DNA of 64,000 nucleotides from Monoplex corrugatus (Eukaryota; Mollusca; Gastropoda; Littorinimorpha; Ranellidae): NCBI GenBank assembly GCA_030674185.1, contig JAPXFY010000015.1, positions 20,188,780 to 20,252,779 of the forward strand, read 5' to 3'. Shown piece by piece: positions 58,401 to 62,377 of this stretch (position 1 is its first letter; each line of letters starts with the position of its first letter). The notes under the pieces were generated by a model. It saw only the letters and a program-made list of their open reading frames with translations, ran no database searches and was not told where the DNA came from. The position numbers and the translations under genes were made by a program.

Positions 58401-59498
58401 CCACCTCTACAGTGTACTCTCTAAGGGTCTGCGTCTATAGATTCCTGTCTGAAATGAAATCGGTGACAAGATCGAACATATACTTTAGACACATTCCGTT
58501 TTCGTAATAAAATATAAGACTGTGTCTTCTTTTTTCTTCCAATGTACAAAAGCCGAATCCATCCTATAATTTCTGATGACCAGTTCCACGACGAACTCCC
58601 TAAATGATTGTGATTGCTTAGAGTTTCCTAAAGAGTGAAGGAATGGTGGCTTGAGGCCCCGCATTCATCGTCCAGAAGATGACACTTAAGATGTTGTTTC
58701 CTAGGTCACTCATTCCGAGACAGAGTCGGCGATGAATTTTTTTTGTCTCATGTATACATAACAAATTTTGAATTAACAAAGGGAGAAACTAGCTTTTATG
58801 CTAACAAAGGGAGAAACTAGCTTTTATGCTAACAAAGGGAGAAACTAGCTTTTACGCTAACAAAGGGAGAAACTAGCTTTTATGCTAACAAAGGGAGAAA
58901 CTAGTTTTTATGCTATCAGACAGTTCCATCCAAACACAAAATCTGACTTCAGGGCATTGCCCGGCTGCCTTGGTATAAAACATATGAGTGAGAGTTGATT
59001 TCCCAGGTCCCACCCCTTGAAGACCAATTAGCCTTCTTGCCTTTCTTAAGTAAAAAGAAAAATGTGAATATGAATTTGAAGTGAGGGAGAGGAGACGGGC
59101 GCCGCCCTCGTCATGCTGGTCCCTGGAAAAGTTGAGGTCTCTGCTACCTCACTCCCCTACGACCCCAGGATAATGGAACTATCTAAGTAGGACCTCAGGA
59201 CCTGGCCAGCTCGTGGGTTTATGTGCAGGCTTAAGGCTTGTGCCGTGATCATTCTGGATCTTTTCCATCATATGGTACCTGTGATATTAGTGCATATGGA
59301 ATTCATTCCGAGCGCGGAGATGTCATCTTGAGAAACTGAAACTGAATTCATCTGTCCATCACAGGCCTCAATCTGTGTGTTTTTCAGGGTCTCCAGTCCA
59401 GCTGGATCACAGCCTTTGTCCTGTCTGGAGTCGTGGGCTTTGTGGGAGCTGCTGTCTTCGTGGTCTTTGGCAGTGGGGACAGACAACCCTGGGGCTGA
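12552..59498 (+). CDS. SLC17-family MFS transporter gene, ten exons (whole gene)
   Basis: This gene encodes a predicted 12-helix anion transporter of the SLC17 family (sialin, vesicular glutamate and nucleotide transporters, Na-phosphate type I cotransporters), expected in a vesicular, lysosomal or plasma membrane. Joined exons give about 494 residues from Met 12552, within the family's usual range. Visible family features, in order, are: TM1 starting CRWTLAYV; a loop with NIT and NAT glycosylation sequons; TM2-3 ([13 protein letters not shown]); the WAP..E.AKL segment; [10 protein letters not shown] at TM5-6; [10 protein letters not shown] before the cytoplasmic loop; PWKCILTS before TM7; [29 protein letters not shown]; and the terminal FGSGDRQPW. 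Splice phases are 0, 0, 1, 1, 0, 0, then a mismatch at exon 7/8, then 2 and 0. The substrate cannot be told. The break at exon 7/8 and a possible one in exon 1 leave open whether this is an intact gene with sequence errors or a decaying copy. Confidence 0.85.
12795..14191. other. intron 1: R1 tail fragment and SINE-like head
   Basis: R1's tail (TAGCCCTGATATGGCTCTA) lies at about 13585-13675 reversed. A tRNA-like piece (minus-strand B box GAGTTCAGTCCC) is at 13680-13745. CATACCATACC repeats at 13963-13986. Otherwise unremarkable. Confidence 0.6.
14192..14437 (+). CDS. SLC17-like exon 2: TM2 and TM3
   Basis: Exactly 82 codons, phase 0 at both ends: acceptor ...GTGACAG at 14191 and donor GTATGG at 14438. 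It starts in the luminal loop (NAT sequon), then [13 protein letters not shown], the family's TM2 signature, and TM3. The MFS motif A between TM2 and TM3 is degenerate, reading [11 protein letters not shown] without the usual Asp. It ends VRTMLGIMA, the family's R..LG segment at TM4. Confidence 0.88.
14817..15345 (-). mobile_element. L2/CR1-type LINE 3' fragment in intron 2
   Basis: The minus strand encodes [20 protein letters not shown], nearly identical in frame and sequence to the end of the element at 29500-33078, and shares its 3' UTR including the (GCGT)n tract and the GCGCTTAGATTTGATTTTAT hairpin-like end. 5'-truncated. Confidence 0.85.
15770..16140 (+). mobile_element. tRNA-derived SINE in intron 2
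   Basis: The head GGCACAGTGGTTAGTGCAAC fits an A box and AAGTTCAAATCCCC at 15816-15829 fits a B box. The tail boundary is uncertain. Confidence 0.6.
16146..16740. other. 3' part of intron 2, nothing recognised
   Basis: Moderately AT-rich; no ORF, repeat unit or SINE head seen before the exon 3 acceptor. Confidence 0.5.
16741..16828 (+). CDS. SLC17-like exon 3: TM4 segment
   Basis: The acceptor is TTTGTCCACAG at 16740 and the donor GTTAGT at 16829; phase 0 in, 1 out. It encodes [20 protein letters not shown] and then AKLVTFTIN. In the family this place usually reads like GEG..YPA.H..W..WAPP.ER..L. The WAP, E and L positions are kept, but the usual P-A-x-H is replaced by PSGTIL, so this is a divergent member. 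Confidence 0.85.
16912..17100. repeat. about five tandem copies of a 38-39 bp unit
   Basis: Each unit contains AACAAGCTCAACAAATGTAG followed by AGGAGATAG. Copies differ by small indels. It starts 84 bases after the exon 3 donor. Confidence 0.93.
17140..17800 (-). mobile_element. degenerate RT fragment in intron 3
   Basis: The minus strand reads [19 protein letters not shown], the RT thumb-region landmark (FKYLGS.FTEDG) of RTE-like elements. The rest is decayed. Confidence 0.5.
17801..18661. other. 3' part of intron 3; short duplicated segment
   Basis: CAGACTATCCAGGTACCAGT (about 18053) and CAGACTATACAGGTGCCGGT (about 18387) are diverged copies about 335 bases apart. A (TC)n lies at 18005-18030. 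No exon fits here, because exons 3 and 4 join directly. Confidence 0.5.
18662..18757 (+). CDS. SLC17-like exon 4: TM5
   Basis: The acceptor ATGCAAACAG ends at 18661 and the donor GTATAT starts at 18758; phase 1 at both ends. It encodes [20 protein letters not shown] then [11 protein letters not shown], matching the family pattern G....LPLSG.LC....GWP..FY.FG. The phase-1 joins to exons 3 and 5 both recreate a Gly codon. Confidence 0.87.
18795..18850. repeat. short repeat shared with 47078-47130
   Basis: AGGTAGAAAGAAACTCTAGG followed by GAGAGCTAGACAACAGA occurs at both sites almost unchanged; at 47 kb it is next to a SINE, so it is probably a SINE tail. Confidence 0.75.
18897..19041. repeat. 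(GT)n, about 145 bp
   Basis: Almost pure GT with a few interruptions, 140 bases after the exon 4 donor. Confidence 0.97.
19200..20345 (-). mobile_element. LINE 3' part with RT FADD box and C2H2-like end
   Basis: The minus strand reads FADDLVLVS (about 20268-20300, RT motif C), then [30 protein letters not shown] and LRRIM. It then reads [12 protein letters not shown] and a terminal [17 protein letters not shown] zinc-finger-like motif. This order is typical of an invertebrate endonuclease/RT LINE family. Several frame breaks. Confidence 0.78.
20380..20520. repeat. (GATG)/(GGTGGT)n imperfect microsatellite before exon 5
   Basis: GAT- and GGT-rich triplets run to within 36 bases of the exon 5 acceptor. 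Confidence 0.9.
20556..20731 (+). CDS. SLC17-like exon 5: TM6 and central loop
   Basis: Phase 1 in, 0 out; the donor is GTAAAG at 20732. It encodes [15 protein letters not shown], the TM6 equivalent, then the hallmark [13 protein letters not shown] and an acidic cytoplasmic loop. The acceptor (GACACCAG at 20555) is odd: a purine-rich GATG microsatellite lies just upstream instead of a pyrimidine tract. Confidence 0.85.
20757..21065 (-). mobile_element. L2/CR1-type LINE 3' fragment in intron 5
   Basis: The minus strand reads [20 protein letters not shown], matching the C-terminal [17 protein letters not shown] of the 29.5-kb element. It then has a 3' UTR with AATATTTATACAGC, similar to the L2 end. 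It starts 25 bases after the exon 5 donor. Confidence 0.65.
21197..21305. repeat. (GT)n/(GC)n microsatellite
   Basis: GT tract interrupted by GCGCGCGCG blocks. Confidence 0.95.
21365..21567. mobile_element. foldback MITE, copy 2
   Basis: Same orientation as copy 1, with AACCTTTGACTCCCGCAC, a central CTTCCTGCAGGAAG and GGAGTCAAAGGGTTAAG. Confidence 0.78.
21736..22487 (-). mobile_element. RTE-like LINE copy c with target duplication
   Basis: The minus strand encodes [38 protein letters not shown] and [18 protein letters not shown], then frame breaks into the GRPR tail. CGCCTGCTGTT at 21725-21735 and 22488-22498 is an 11-bp target-site duplication. Confidence 0.88.
22690..23040 (-). mobile_element. 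decayed LINE C-terminal fragment
   Basis: The minus strand has [17 protein letters not shown] and WRNRV-like pieces, the usual GRRRKRW.DNI.EW end of an RT ORF. The same stretch occurs at about 51600-51900. Confidence 0.5.
23359..23845 (-). repeat. interspersed repeat R1, copy D
   Basis: It begins TCCCATGGGGATGCCGGGGG and ends TCAGCTGGGCTTTAAACAAC; it contains AAATTCTGTGCTAGAAATTTC. Confidence 0.8.
23880..24375. repeat. tandem duplication of a ~250-bp segment
   Basis: AGGGAAAGAGTGAACTCTTT and GCAGAACGGACAGAAGAGAC occur in order at about 23960-24050 and again at about 24220-24310. A (GGGGC)n tract (24075-24115) lies between them. Confidence 0.85.
24376..24701. other. end of intron 5, nothing recognised
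   Basis: No repeat or ORF of note; it leads into a normal acceptor. Confidence 0.5.
24702..24851 (+). CDS. SLC17-like exon 6: TM7
   Basis: Exactly 50 codons with phase 0 ends; acceptor TGTGTTGACAG and donor GTGAGT. It encodes [20 protein letters not shown], then [17 protein letters not shown], corresponding to PW..ilts.PvWai...h...NW..Y.lLt.LP.Y. A long (CA)n tract begins 43 bases after the donor. Confidence 0.88.
24895..25272. repeat. two long (CA)n tracts in intron 6
   Basis: 24895-25068 and 25128-25240 are mostly CA with ACGC interruptions. They share the flanking phrase CCCATTT.CAGCTGTTCT.. GAGAAAC, so the block is itself a duplication. Confidence 0.95.
25400..25695 (-). repeat. interspersed repeat R1, copy E
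   Basis: It matches copy D through AATTTGTATTCAGGTTTG and TTATAGCCCTGATGTGGCTC to GGGCTTTAAACAACAATAAC. It ends 32 bases before the exon 7 acceptor. Confidence 0.8.
25728..25859 (+). CDS. SLC17-like exon 7: TM8
   Basis: The acceptor is CATGTTTCAG at 25727 and the donor GTAAGC at 25860. It encodes [10 protein letters not shown], a TM8 helix with the conserved AAD, and ends NRKLFQTM (family: RK.FQT.G). The exon ends in phase 0, but exon 8 needs a phase-1 partner. One G at the ATG|GTAAGC border would fix it. Confidence 0.87.
26037..26480 (+). mobile_element. possible SINE or composite repeat in intron 7
   Basis: CGGAGGCTGGTTAGTGTAGA resembles a tRNA A-box region. The later phrase GAGGTCTCTGTCATCTCACT recurs at about 59128. 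Weakly supported. Confidence 0.4.
26525..26885. other. intron 7 stretch, nothing recognised
   Basis: An 81-residue frame at 26534-26779 has no recognised motif and no flanking splice signals that fit the transporter. Confidence 0.45.
26886..27871. repeat. minisatellite A, ~30-bp unit
   Basis: About 33 imperfect copies of a unit with CTAGTATGATGCTAGGGTGT then CTATGTCTAT. It continues beyond the LTR at 28678. Confidence 0.96.
27877..28672 (+). mobile_element. solo LTR, copy 1, inserted in minisatellite
   Basis: 796 bp, related along its length to 33722-36345. It ends GCATGACA and is flanked by the 5-bp duplication ATGTC (27872-27876, 28673-28677). It has a TATA-like ATATAAACATA near 28070 and a purine-rich stretch at 28360-28450. 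No internal retrotransposon genes are next to it. Confidence 0.85.
28678..29250. repeat. minisatellite B, 42-45 bp unit
   Basis: It starts with A-type units, then changes to a longer unit CTAGTATGACACTGTGGTGT plus a CTGTGTCTGTTTTGTTC stretch, about ten copies. Both unit types share CTAGTATGA and GGTGTCT. Confidence 0.95.
29283..29462 (+). mobile_element. tRNA-derived SINE in intron 7
   Basis: Head GCTGAGGTGGGATGGTCAAC and B box AGGTTCGAATCTG (about 29336-29348), followed by a SINE body similar in plan to 39645. Confidence 0.6.
29500..33078 (+). mobile_element. L2/CR1-superfamily LINE, almost complete ORF2
   Basis: One ORF is split by a single base. The 5' part (29531-30811) has a low-complexity Pro/Ser/Ala repeat from 24-27 bp GC-rich units, then an apurinic-type endonuclease (ITETWL, LGDIS, SDHSAI). 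The 3' part has RT motifs [44 protein letters not shown] and FYADDTQL, and ends KTHLFSSA. The endonuclease D-x-N position reads GDIS, Asn to Ser. One extra C in the C7 run at 30784-30790 shifts the frame; six C would join RPP to TPWLTHEI. The 3' UTR contains (GTGC)n and ends in (ATT)n. Confidence 0.92.
32881..33000. repeat. (GT)n/(GCGT)n inside the LINE 3' UTR
   Basis: The same tract type lies at the same place in the copy at 14817-15345, so it travels with the element. Confidence 0.93.
33165..33255. repeat. (ATC)n-like microsatellite before exon 8
   Basis: CATCATCCC and ATCATC repeats end about 90 bases before the exon 8 acceptor. Confidence 0.85.
33347..33497 (+). CDS. SLC17-like exon 8: TM9 and TM10
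   Basis: The acceptor is TTATTTGTCCAG at 33346 and the donor GTACTG at 33498; phase 1 in, 2 out. It reads [20 protein letters not shown], then a valine-rich TM10 and [11 protein letters not shown] (family: vNhlDlaP.yaG). Read in phase 0, as exon 7 would dictate, it hits a stop within 12 codons. Confidence 0.86.
33827..33936 (+). promoter_or_regulatory. candidate LTR promoter: CRE-like boxes and TATA
   Basis: TACGTCAT, TGACGTCA and TGACGTCA lie within 40 bases, followed about 65 bases later by TATAAATA. TGACGTCA is the consensus CREB/ATF site. The other LTR has only degenerate forms, so activity is an inference. Confidence 0.45.
34001..34220. repeat. 46-bp tandem repeat inside LTR copy 2
   Basis: About 4.8 copies of a unit with TGTGAGACAAGATTGTGTTA and ATTCTGTGAACCAGAGT. 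LTR copy 1 has fewer, more diverged units, which explains most of the length difference. Confidence 0.93.
34499..36209. mobile_element. 1.7-kb TIR DNA transposon, non-autonomous, nested in LTR
   Basis: The ends are inverted: GACTGAAAATACAGAATTGG at left and the complement of CCAATTCTATATTTTCAGTC at right, extending to about 28 bp with few mismatches. AAAT at 34495-34498 and 36210-36213 is a 4-bp duplication. The uninterrupted site is at about 28531-28545 in LTR copy 1. The interior has no transposase-like frame; the longest is 111 residues with no motif. GTGTCAC recurs at least five times inside. Confidence 0.92.
36356..36448. repeat. (GA)n microsatellite
   Basis: Nearly pure GA directly after the LTR target duplication. 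Confidence 0.97.
36480..36771 (+). repeat. unclassified repeat next to RT element
   Basis: The phrase GAGGAGACGGGCACCGC recurs at about 59090 (GAGGAGACGGGCGCCGC). It may be a SINE body or the 5' part of the next element. Confidence 0.4.
36772..37860 (+). mobile_element. second RTE-like LINE family, RT and tail
   Basis: It encodes [17 protein letters not shown] (A), [19 protein letters not shown] (B), LMFADDQAM (C, FADD), [28 protein letters not shown] and [17 protein letters not shown] at 37699-37701 comes before [14 protein letters not shown]. The tail is TAAG repeats. It is distinct from copies a-g. Confidence 0.85.
37861..38378. other. end of intron 8, A-rich
   Basis: Poly-A and CAAAAA tracts at 38265-38346; no gene. 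Confidence 0.6.
38379..38469 (+). CDS. SLC17-like exon 9: TM11
   Basis: The acceptor CTCTTTCAG ends at 38378 and the donor GTACGT starts at 38470; phase 2 in, 0 out. It encodes [20 protein letters not shown] then [10 protein letters not shown], matching the family's YAGtlmGisntf...pgi..p..vGy. Confidence 0.87.
38545..38705. repeat. (GA)n and (TCTG)n microsatellites
   Basis: GA 38572-38602 after poly-A, then TCTG/CCTG repeats 38637-38700. Confidence 0.88.
38900..39640. other. intron 9 stretch, nothing recognised
   Basis: No repeat unit, SINE box or plausible exon found. Confidence 0.5.
39645..39815 (+). mobile_element. tRNA-derived SINE in intron 9
   Basis: B box GAGTTCAAATCCCG at 39693-39706 with an A-box-like TGTGATTAACTCAACGG upstream. 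The body GTGTTCAGTGGGCTTAG resembles the 29283 copy. Confidence 0.62.
40174..40369. mobile_element. foldback MITE, copy 3 (opposite orientation)
   Basis: AACCCTTTGACTCTCGCACC to GGGAGTCAAAGGGTTAAAA with a central CAGTTTCCTACAGGAATCTG. The arm with GCTAGCGTGGTTGACAATGC is on the other side compared with copies 1 and 2. Confidence 0.8.
40480..40843 (+). other. (GTGC)n followed by an unrecognised cysteine-rich frame
   Basis: After the microsatellite the frame reads [19 protein letters not shown] then [16 protein letters not shown], with paired cysteines, and stops at 40843. It lies 100 bases before an L2-type element and might be its leader or a lost exon. No family assigned. Confidence 0.25.
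40939..43635 (+). mobile_element. second L2/CR1-type LINE, broken
   Basis: The end of the endonuclease ([10 protein letters not shown]) and an RT with [28 protein letters not shown] and SFADDTQL (FADD). It is broken by frame shifts near 41500 and 41870 and a TAG at 42316-42318 just before GVPQG. It ends [10 protein letters not shown], then a UTR with GTGCGCTTATAAATG and (ATT)n. Distinct from the 29.5-kb copy by many substitutions. Confidence 0.88.
43660..43860. repeat. interspersed repeat R5, copy 1
   Basis: It shares AATTTTCGGCCAACT.GCCT then TTGTCAAGCG with 63775-63940. The phrase GGCCAACTGGCC in copy 2 is a small dyad. Confidence 0.75.
44018..44360. repeat. long (CA)n tract with CTACA interruptions
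   Basis: About 320 bp, mainly CA, just past the 3' end of the Kunitz gene on the minus strand. Confidence 0.97.
44443..44609 (-). CDS. Kunitz gene exon 2: Kunitz domain
   Basis: The acceptor TTTTATTACAG precedes 44609 on the minus strand. Six cysteines have spacing C-x8-C-x15-C-x7-C-x12-C-x3-C, exactly the Kunitz pattern. RRYFYN, YGGC and NNF match the family core. The stop TAA is at 44445-44443. An N-S-T sequon lies in the YFYNST segment. Confidence 0.92.
44443..46983 (-). CDS. secreted single-domain Kunitz (BPTI-type) peptide gene, two exons
   Basis: A 78-residue predicted secreted peptide nested antisense in the last intron of the transporter gene. Exon 1 gives a signal peptide; exon 2 gives one Kunitz domain ending at the last cysteine plus one residue. 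The exons join phase 1 to phase 1 across a 2,304-base GT-AG intron that holds an RTE copy, RT debris and part of R1. Kunitz domains are usually serine protease inhibitors; some mollusc and other venom members block ion channels instead. The P1 position after Cys2 is Leu followed by Gly, unlike the Lys/Arg of trypsin inhibitors, suggesting chymotrypsin/elastase-like specificity or a non-inhibitory role. No TATA box is clear; the start context (A at -3, G at +4) is strong. Confidence 0.8.
45300..45760 (+). mobile_element. decayed RT C-terminal fragment in Kunitz intron
   Basis: The plus strand reads [28 protein letters not shown] and the [15 protein letters not shown] region, resembling the K..VYKA.V...LLYGCE.WT....LE.FH..CLR.I landmark of LINE RTs. 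Stops interrupt it. Confidence 0.5.
45950..46062 (+). repeat. R1 tail fragment
   Basis: TATTGTTGTTTAAAACCCAG then CCAACTGCGCAGAGGC, ATAAGGGCTATA, as at the start of R1 copy B. Confidence 0.7.
46070..46860. repeat. degenerate GTCAGTTAGTCAG-type tandem region split by an RTE copy
   Basis: Irregular repeats of AAGCTTGTCAGTTAGTCAG and variants on both sides of the RTE copy. Confidence 0.75.
46228..46659 (-). mobile_element. RTE-like LINE copy d, decayed, with target duplication
   Basis: It matches the other copies with many small deletions. Its tail is an expanded (CGTCAT)n/(ATC)n. GCTCATTCGTT (46217-46227) and GCTCATCCGTT (46660-46670) form an 11-bp duplication with one difference. Confidence 0.8.
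46914..46983 (-). CDS. Kunitz gene exon 1: signal peptide
   Basis: 23 codons plus one base. ATG is at 46983-46981 in good Kozak context (ACCATGG). The sequence is [20 protein letters not shown] then A-K-N: a basic residue, a leucine-rich core and an A-V-A type cleavage site. The donor GTAAGT follows at 46913. Confidence 0.75.
47078..47332 (-). mobile_element. tRNA-derived SINE beside the Kunitz first exon
   Basis: On the minus strand the head has TGTGCCCGTTAGCACATTGG (A-box region) and GGTTCGCTCCCC (B box, plus 47259-47270). The tail carries the repeat also seen at 18795. It lies about 95 bases upstream of the Kunitz start codon. Confidence 0.68.
47784..48418 (-). mobile_element. RTE-like LINE copy e
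   Basis: The minus strand has [38 protein letters not shown] and [18 protein letters not shown]. It is broken at several points and carries an (ATG)n tail at 47784-47799. Confidence 0.85.
48419..49759. other. intron 9 stretch; (TCTG)n at 49000-49090
   Basis: A TCTG/TCTC microsatellite and poly-C at 48756-48768. No supported gene. Confidence 0.55.
49760..50670 (-). mobile_element. RTE-like LINE copy f
   Basis: The minus strand retains [20 protein letters not shown], then [18 protein letters not shown] and [19 protein letters not shown], plus [15 protein letters not shown]. Several single-base frame shifts. ATC tail at 49759-49773. Confidence 0.87.
50783..51000. repeat. (CG/CA)n and (TCTG)n microsatellites
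   Basis: ACGCGCGCG then CA repeats to 50898, then TCTC/TCTG to 50996. Confidence 0.93.
51001..51589. other. intron 9 stretch, nothing recognised
   Basis: No repeat or exon found. Confidence 0.45.
51590..52215 (-). mobile_element. decayed LINE C-terminal fragment
   Basis: The minus strand has [20 protein letters not shown] and [13 protein letters not shown] in order, the landmark of another LINE family, followed by a decayed tail shared with 22690-23040. Confidence 0.6.
52320..53125. repeat. (GA)n, then long irregular (CA)n/(ACGC)n region
   Basis: GAA/GA repeats 52320-52470; CACAC- and GCACGC-rich 52700-53122. Confidence 0.93.
53600..56030. repeat. degenerate AT-rich tandem array, unit ~160-200 bp
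   Basis: Phrases like CCTGAATTCATTTCTG, GAAAATATTTGGC.AAGATAA and TTGCATCATTAATTTCAAAC recur in the same order roughly every 160-200 bases (for example 54545, 54708, 54872, 55226). No coding content. Confidence 0.7.
56279..58287. repeat. 30-bp minisatellite, ~66 units
   Basis: The unit contains ATGAATAAGTTGTTCTTTTC then TGTCTCCGTG. From 57412 to 58270 the 30-bp register is almost unbroken. Because 30 is divisible by 3, long frames appear on both strands; I do not regard them as genes. Confidence 0.98.
58668..58935. repeat. second copy of the minisatellite host locus, with a 28-bp tandem
   Basis: It shares GTCCAGAAGATGAC.CTT, AGGTCACTCATTCCGAGA and TTTTGAATTAACAAAGG with the flanks of the 56.3-58.3 kb array but has none of the 30-bp expansion. 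Instead AACAAAGGGAGAAACTAGC... is repeated five times (58775-58914). Confidence 0.92.
58936..59349 (+). repeat. interspersed repeat R4, copy 1
   Basis: The part 59190-59349 matches 62594-62754 closely, including TGCCGTGATCATTCTG and GGAATTCATTCCGAGCGCGG then GACGTCATCTTGAG-like. It ends 38 bases before the exon 10 acceptor. Confidence 0.85.
59388..59498 (+). CDS. SLC17-like exon 10: TM12, stop
   Basis: The acceptor is GTGTGTTTTTCAG at 59387. 36 codons then TGA at 59496-59498. It encodes [20 protein letters not shown], then a helix and [10 protein letters not shown], the near-invariant C-terminal motif of the family (fGsge.Q.Wa). It lies 20.9 kb from exon 9. Confidence 0.88.
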   Translation, partial: GLQSSWITAFVLSGVVGFVGAAVFVVFGSGDRQPWG

Positions 59499-59929
59499 AT
59501 GTCCACAAGGACTACTTACACTGGCTTCTATTCCTGATCAAATTTCACTGCCCCTCAGTTTTGCATATTGTCCGCAGACAGTGACGGTGTTACAGATCAC
59601 GTTCACATCATTGCATGACATGCGCGATAACTACGTGGTAGGACATCAGCCAAAACTGTTCCAAATGAAAAAAGTACCTGGCAATTATTTTATTTTCTAG
59701 AATTCCTCCAAGAAGTATGATATATGACATCAGTCACACGTCAGATCTGGAACCAAATGGAGAGCATTGGACGACAAACACTATTCTATGATCAGTAACA
59801 TTTTGTCTTTGCCAAACCAATTGTTTCGCCCAAAGGCCGGAATTGATAGTCATTGCCGATGATAACGAGCAGCCGTCTGATGCACAGTAGTTTTGTCAGT
59901 TCAACATTAAGTTCAGACGTGTAAATTTC
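59499..59929 (+). other. probable 3' UTR and downstream of the transporter
   Basis: It follows the TGA. No AATAAA is seen here; the first AATAAA-like signals are further on (about 60145, 60511, 60579), so the transcript end is undetermined. Confidence 0.4.
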
Positions 59930-60425
59930 TTTTTATTTTTTATTCTTCTTTAATCTCCCTTTAAAAATATAGAGGGTAGTGGATTTGAAGTTTTACTGCT
60001 CTTATTTTTTTTCAGTAGAGCTTCATTGTAACCATCCCATATTACTGTTGCGTAGTCAATACGGGATTTGATATGGGCAGTGTATAATAGTTTTTTTAAA
60101 TTTTTTGCTTCGGTGTTGATAAAATTTGAGAGCTTACTGAGAAGAAATAAATTCTTAGAGTTTCACTGAGATGATCAGTGTGGACTTCCCATGTAAGTTA
60201 CAGAAATAATGAATGTGGACTTCCCATGTAAGTTACTGAAATAATGAATGTGGACTTCCCACGTAAGTCTTTCGTCTATGTATACACTGAAGTACACGGT
60301 ACTCAGAAAGTTGTTCTACTATGTTTACACCATCTAAAGTTAATTCAAGGTGTAGTTTTGAAATTTGGTGTGTACGGCGAGTTGTTATCATTATTGATTT
60401 TGTTTTTGTAGGATTGATTTGCATA
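59930..60425 (-). mobile_element. CR1/L2-type RT fragment with small tandem insert
   Basis: The minus strand reads MQINPTKTKSIMITTRRTHQ, LHLELTLDGV, then after the tandem insert LFLLSKLSNFINTEAK-like and YTAHIKSRIDYATVIWDG, typical RT thumb-region phrases. Frames shift between parts. Confidence 0.7.
60179..60272. repeat. three copies of a ~35-bp unit
   Basis: TGTGGACTTCCCATGTAAGT followed by TACTGAAATAATGAA, repeated inside the RT fragment. Confidence 0.93.
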
Positions 60426-60599
60426 TGGTTTACATTGCACTATTCTGATACTTCGTTTATACATGCACACCGAGGTTCTGTTTTGTTTGTTTCATTGTCT
60501 TTCACTTAAACAATAAACTTTACTTGTCTTTGCAGTGGCCGCTCGTCCATATTTATTTATTACAGTATATATGAAGAATAAATGTTGAAATTTGTAACT

Positions 60600-60674
60600 A
60601 TTATTTGTATGCATGCGATATGTGCGTGCGTGCGTGAATGCGTGCATGTTCACGAGCACGCGTGTGTGTGTGTG

Positions 60675-60742
<68 letters not shown>

Positions 60743-60885
60743 TGTGATAGTTTTGGCGAAGTTCGAAATAGATAATAACAATAAAAAAGAATTAATAAAA
60801 GACTTAACAATACTAATACGAAAATTTAAAAAAAAAGAATAAATGTATAAATAAATGAATAAACGGACAAATAAAAATAAATAAA

Positions 60886-60930
<45 letters not shown>

Positions 60931-60945
60931 GACTAATGTTAATGA
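60600..60945. repeat. (GT)n and (AAAT)n microsatellites
   Basis: GT tract 60660-60748; AATAAATA repeats 60835-60932; GATGAT 60945-60972. Confidence 0.93.
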
Positions 60946-61530
60946 TGATGGTGATGATGATGATGATGATGATAATAGGCTTTACGAACAACAACAAAAC
61001 CAGACCAAAAAAAAAAAAAAAAAAAAAAGAAAACACAAAGGAAAGGTTAAACAGCGTGGGCACTGCTCTCACAAAACTGACCCAGAGAGAAATTGAACAC
61101 TCTACCACCTGAAAATCTTTACCGTATTTTGTTATGTCTGAATGTTTGAATATTAGTTTAAAATTAATGATTTAACTGTCTCTACCAAATCACCACCAGC
61201 TCAGATTCTGATTATACTAATGAGCCTATGATGTTTAAATCATCATGTTAAGACGTGTTAGACTAGTCTATCGCAAAAAAAAAACATCTTCTAGATTTTA
61301 ACATACTTTAATTTAGGCTTTTCTTTAATCGGTTTGATTAATGGTGGAAATATCATAGTCAAACGATCTTTGACGCAAAATCTGATGAAAAATGTGGATT
61401 CAGGACGTTCAAATCATAACCACTTTATATACACTTCTATCGTGAATTTATATGAGCAAAAAATGCTTGTAAATCTGTACTGTTTTAACGAGTGTGAACA
61501 ATCGTTTGCAGTTAATGATGCAATTATCAT

Positions 61531-62377
61531 CATAAGAAACCTAAAGAAAGACCCTGGATTAAAGGTTGGAGGAAGAATGATAAACAACGTTAGATACGCA
61601 GATGACACCGTGCTAATTGCAGAAAATGAAAAGGACCTACAAAACCTTGTGAATATACTAGAAATAGAAAGCAAAGGTAAGGGGTTGGAACTAAACAGCA
61701 GGAAGACTGAAGTCATGGTGATCTGTAAAATACATGAAATCCCCTCATGCAAAATAACAGCGAACGGCACAACCTTGAGACAGGTTGATAAGTTTAAATA
61801 CCTGGGAACGATCATTTCACCAGACGGCAGATGCGCATCGGAAATAGCCAGCAGAATCGGCCAAGCCAAAACAGCATTCAAGAAAATGAAAAGCATTCTT
61901 ACCAACAAATGCTGATCAATTAACATCAGGAAGAGAGTTCTTGAATGTTATATAGAACTGATAATGTTATACGGTTGTGAGACGTGGACAGTCAACAAGC
62001 AAAGCCAGAACAAGATTGAGGCAGCCGAGATGTGGTTTCTAAGAAGAATGTTGAGAGTTCCATGGACAGCAAAGAAAACAAACGAGACAGTCTTTGATGG
62101 AGGCAGACACAAGACAATCATTCATAAGGAAGATTAGAAAAAGACAGGCAACATTTGTAGGCCATTTTATGAGGAAAGGGGAATTGGAGCACCTGGTCAC
62201 AACAGGAAAGCTGGAGGGAAAGAGCACCAGGGAGAAAATATTGGACGGACTTGCAGAGTGGCTGAAGACAAAGAGGATGGAAGAGGCGCTCGAGGCACAA
62301 AGGGATAGAAACAGATGGAAGGCCATGATCGCCAACGCCATGTGGCAAGGCACTTGATGATGATAATGATGATGATG
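61531..62377 (+). mobile_element. RTE-like LINE copy g with target duplication
   Basis: It encodes [35 protein letters not shown] and [24 protein letters not shown] then follows (TGCTGA at about 61911-61916, where fragment a at 4 kb reads TGCCTA), and a one-base insertion near 62091. It ends in (GAT)n. ATGATGCAATTATCAT at 61515-61530 and 62378-62393 is a 16-bp duplication. Confidence 0.93.

Noticed and set aside
56161..58440. Long repeat-peptide frames on both strands as genes
   Set aside because: Both strands and several frames are open only because the unit is 30 bp; no start context, splice signal or homology supports them.
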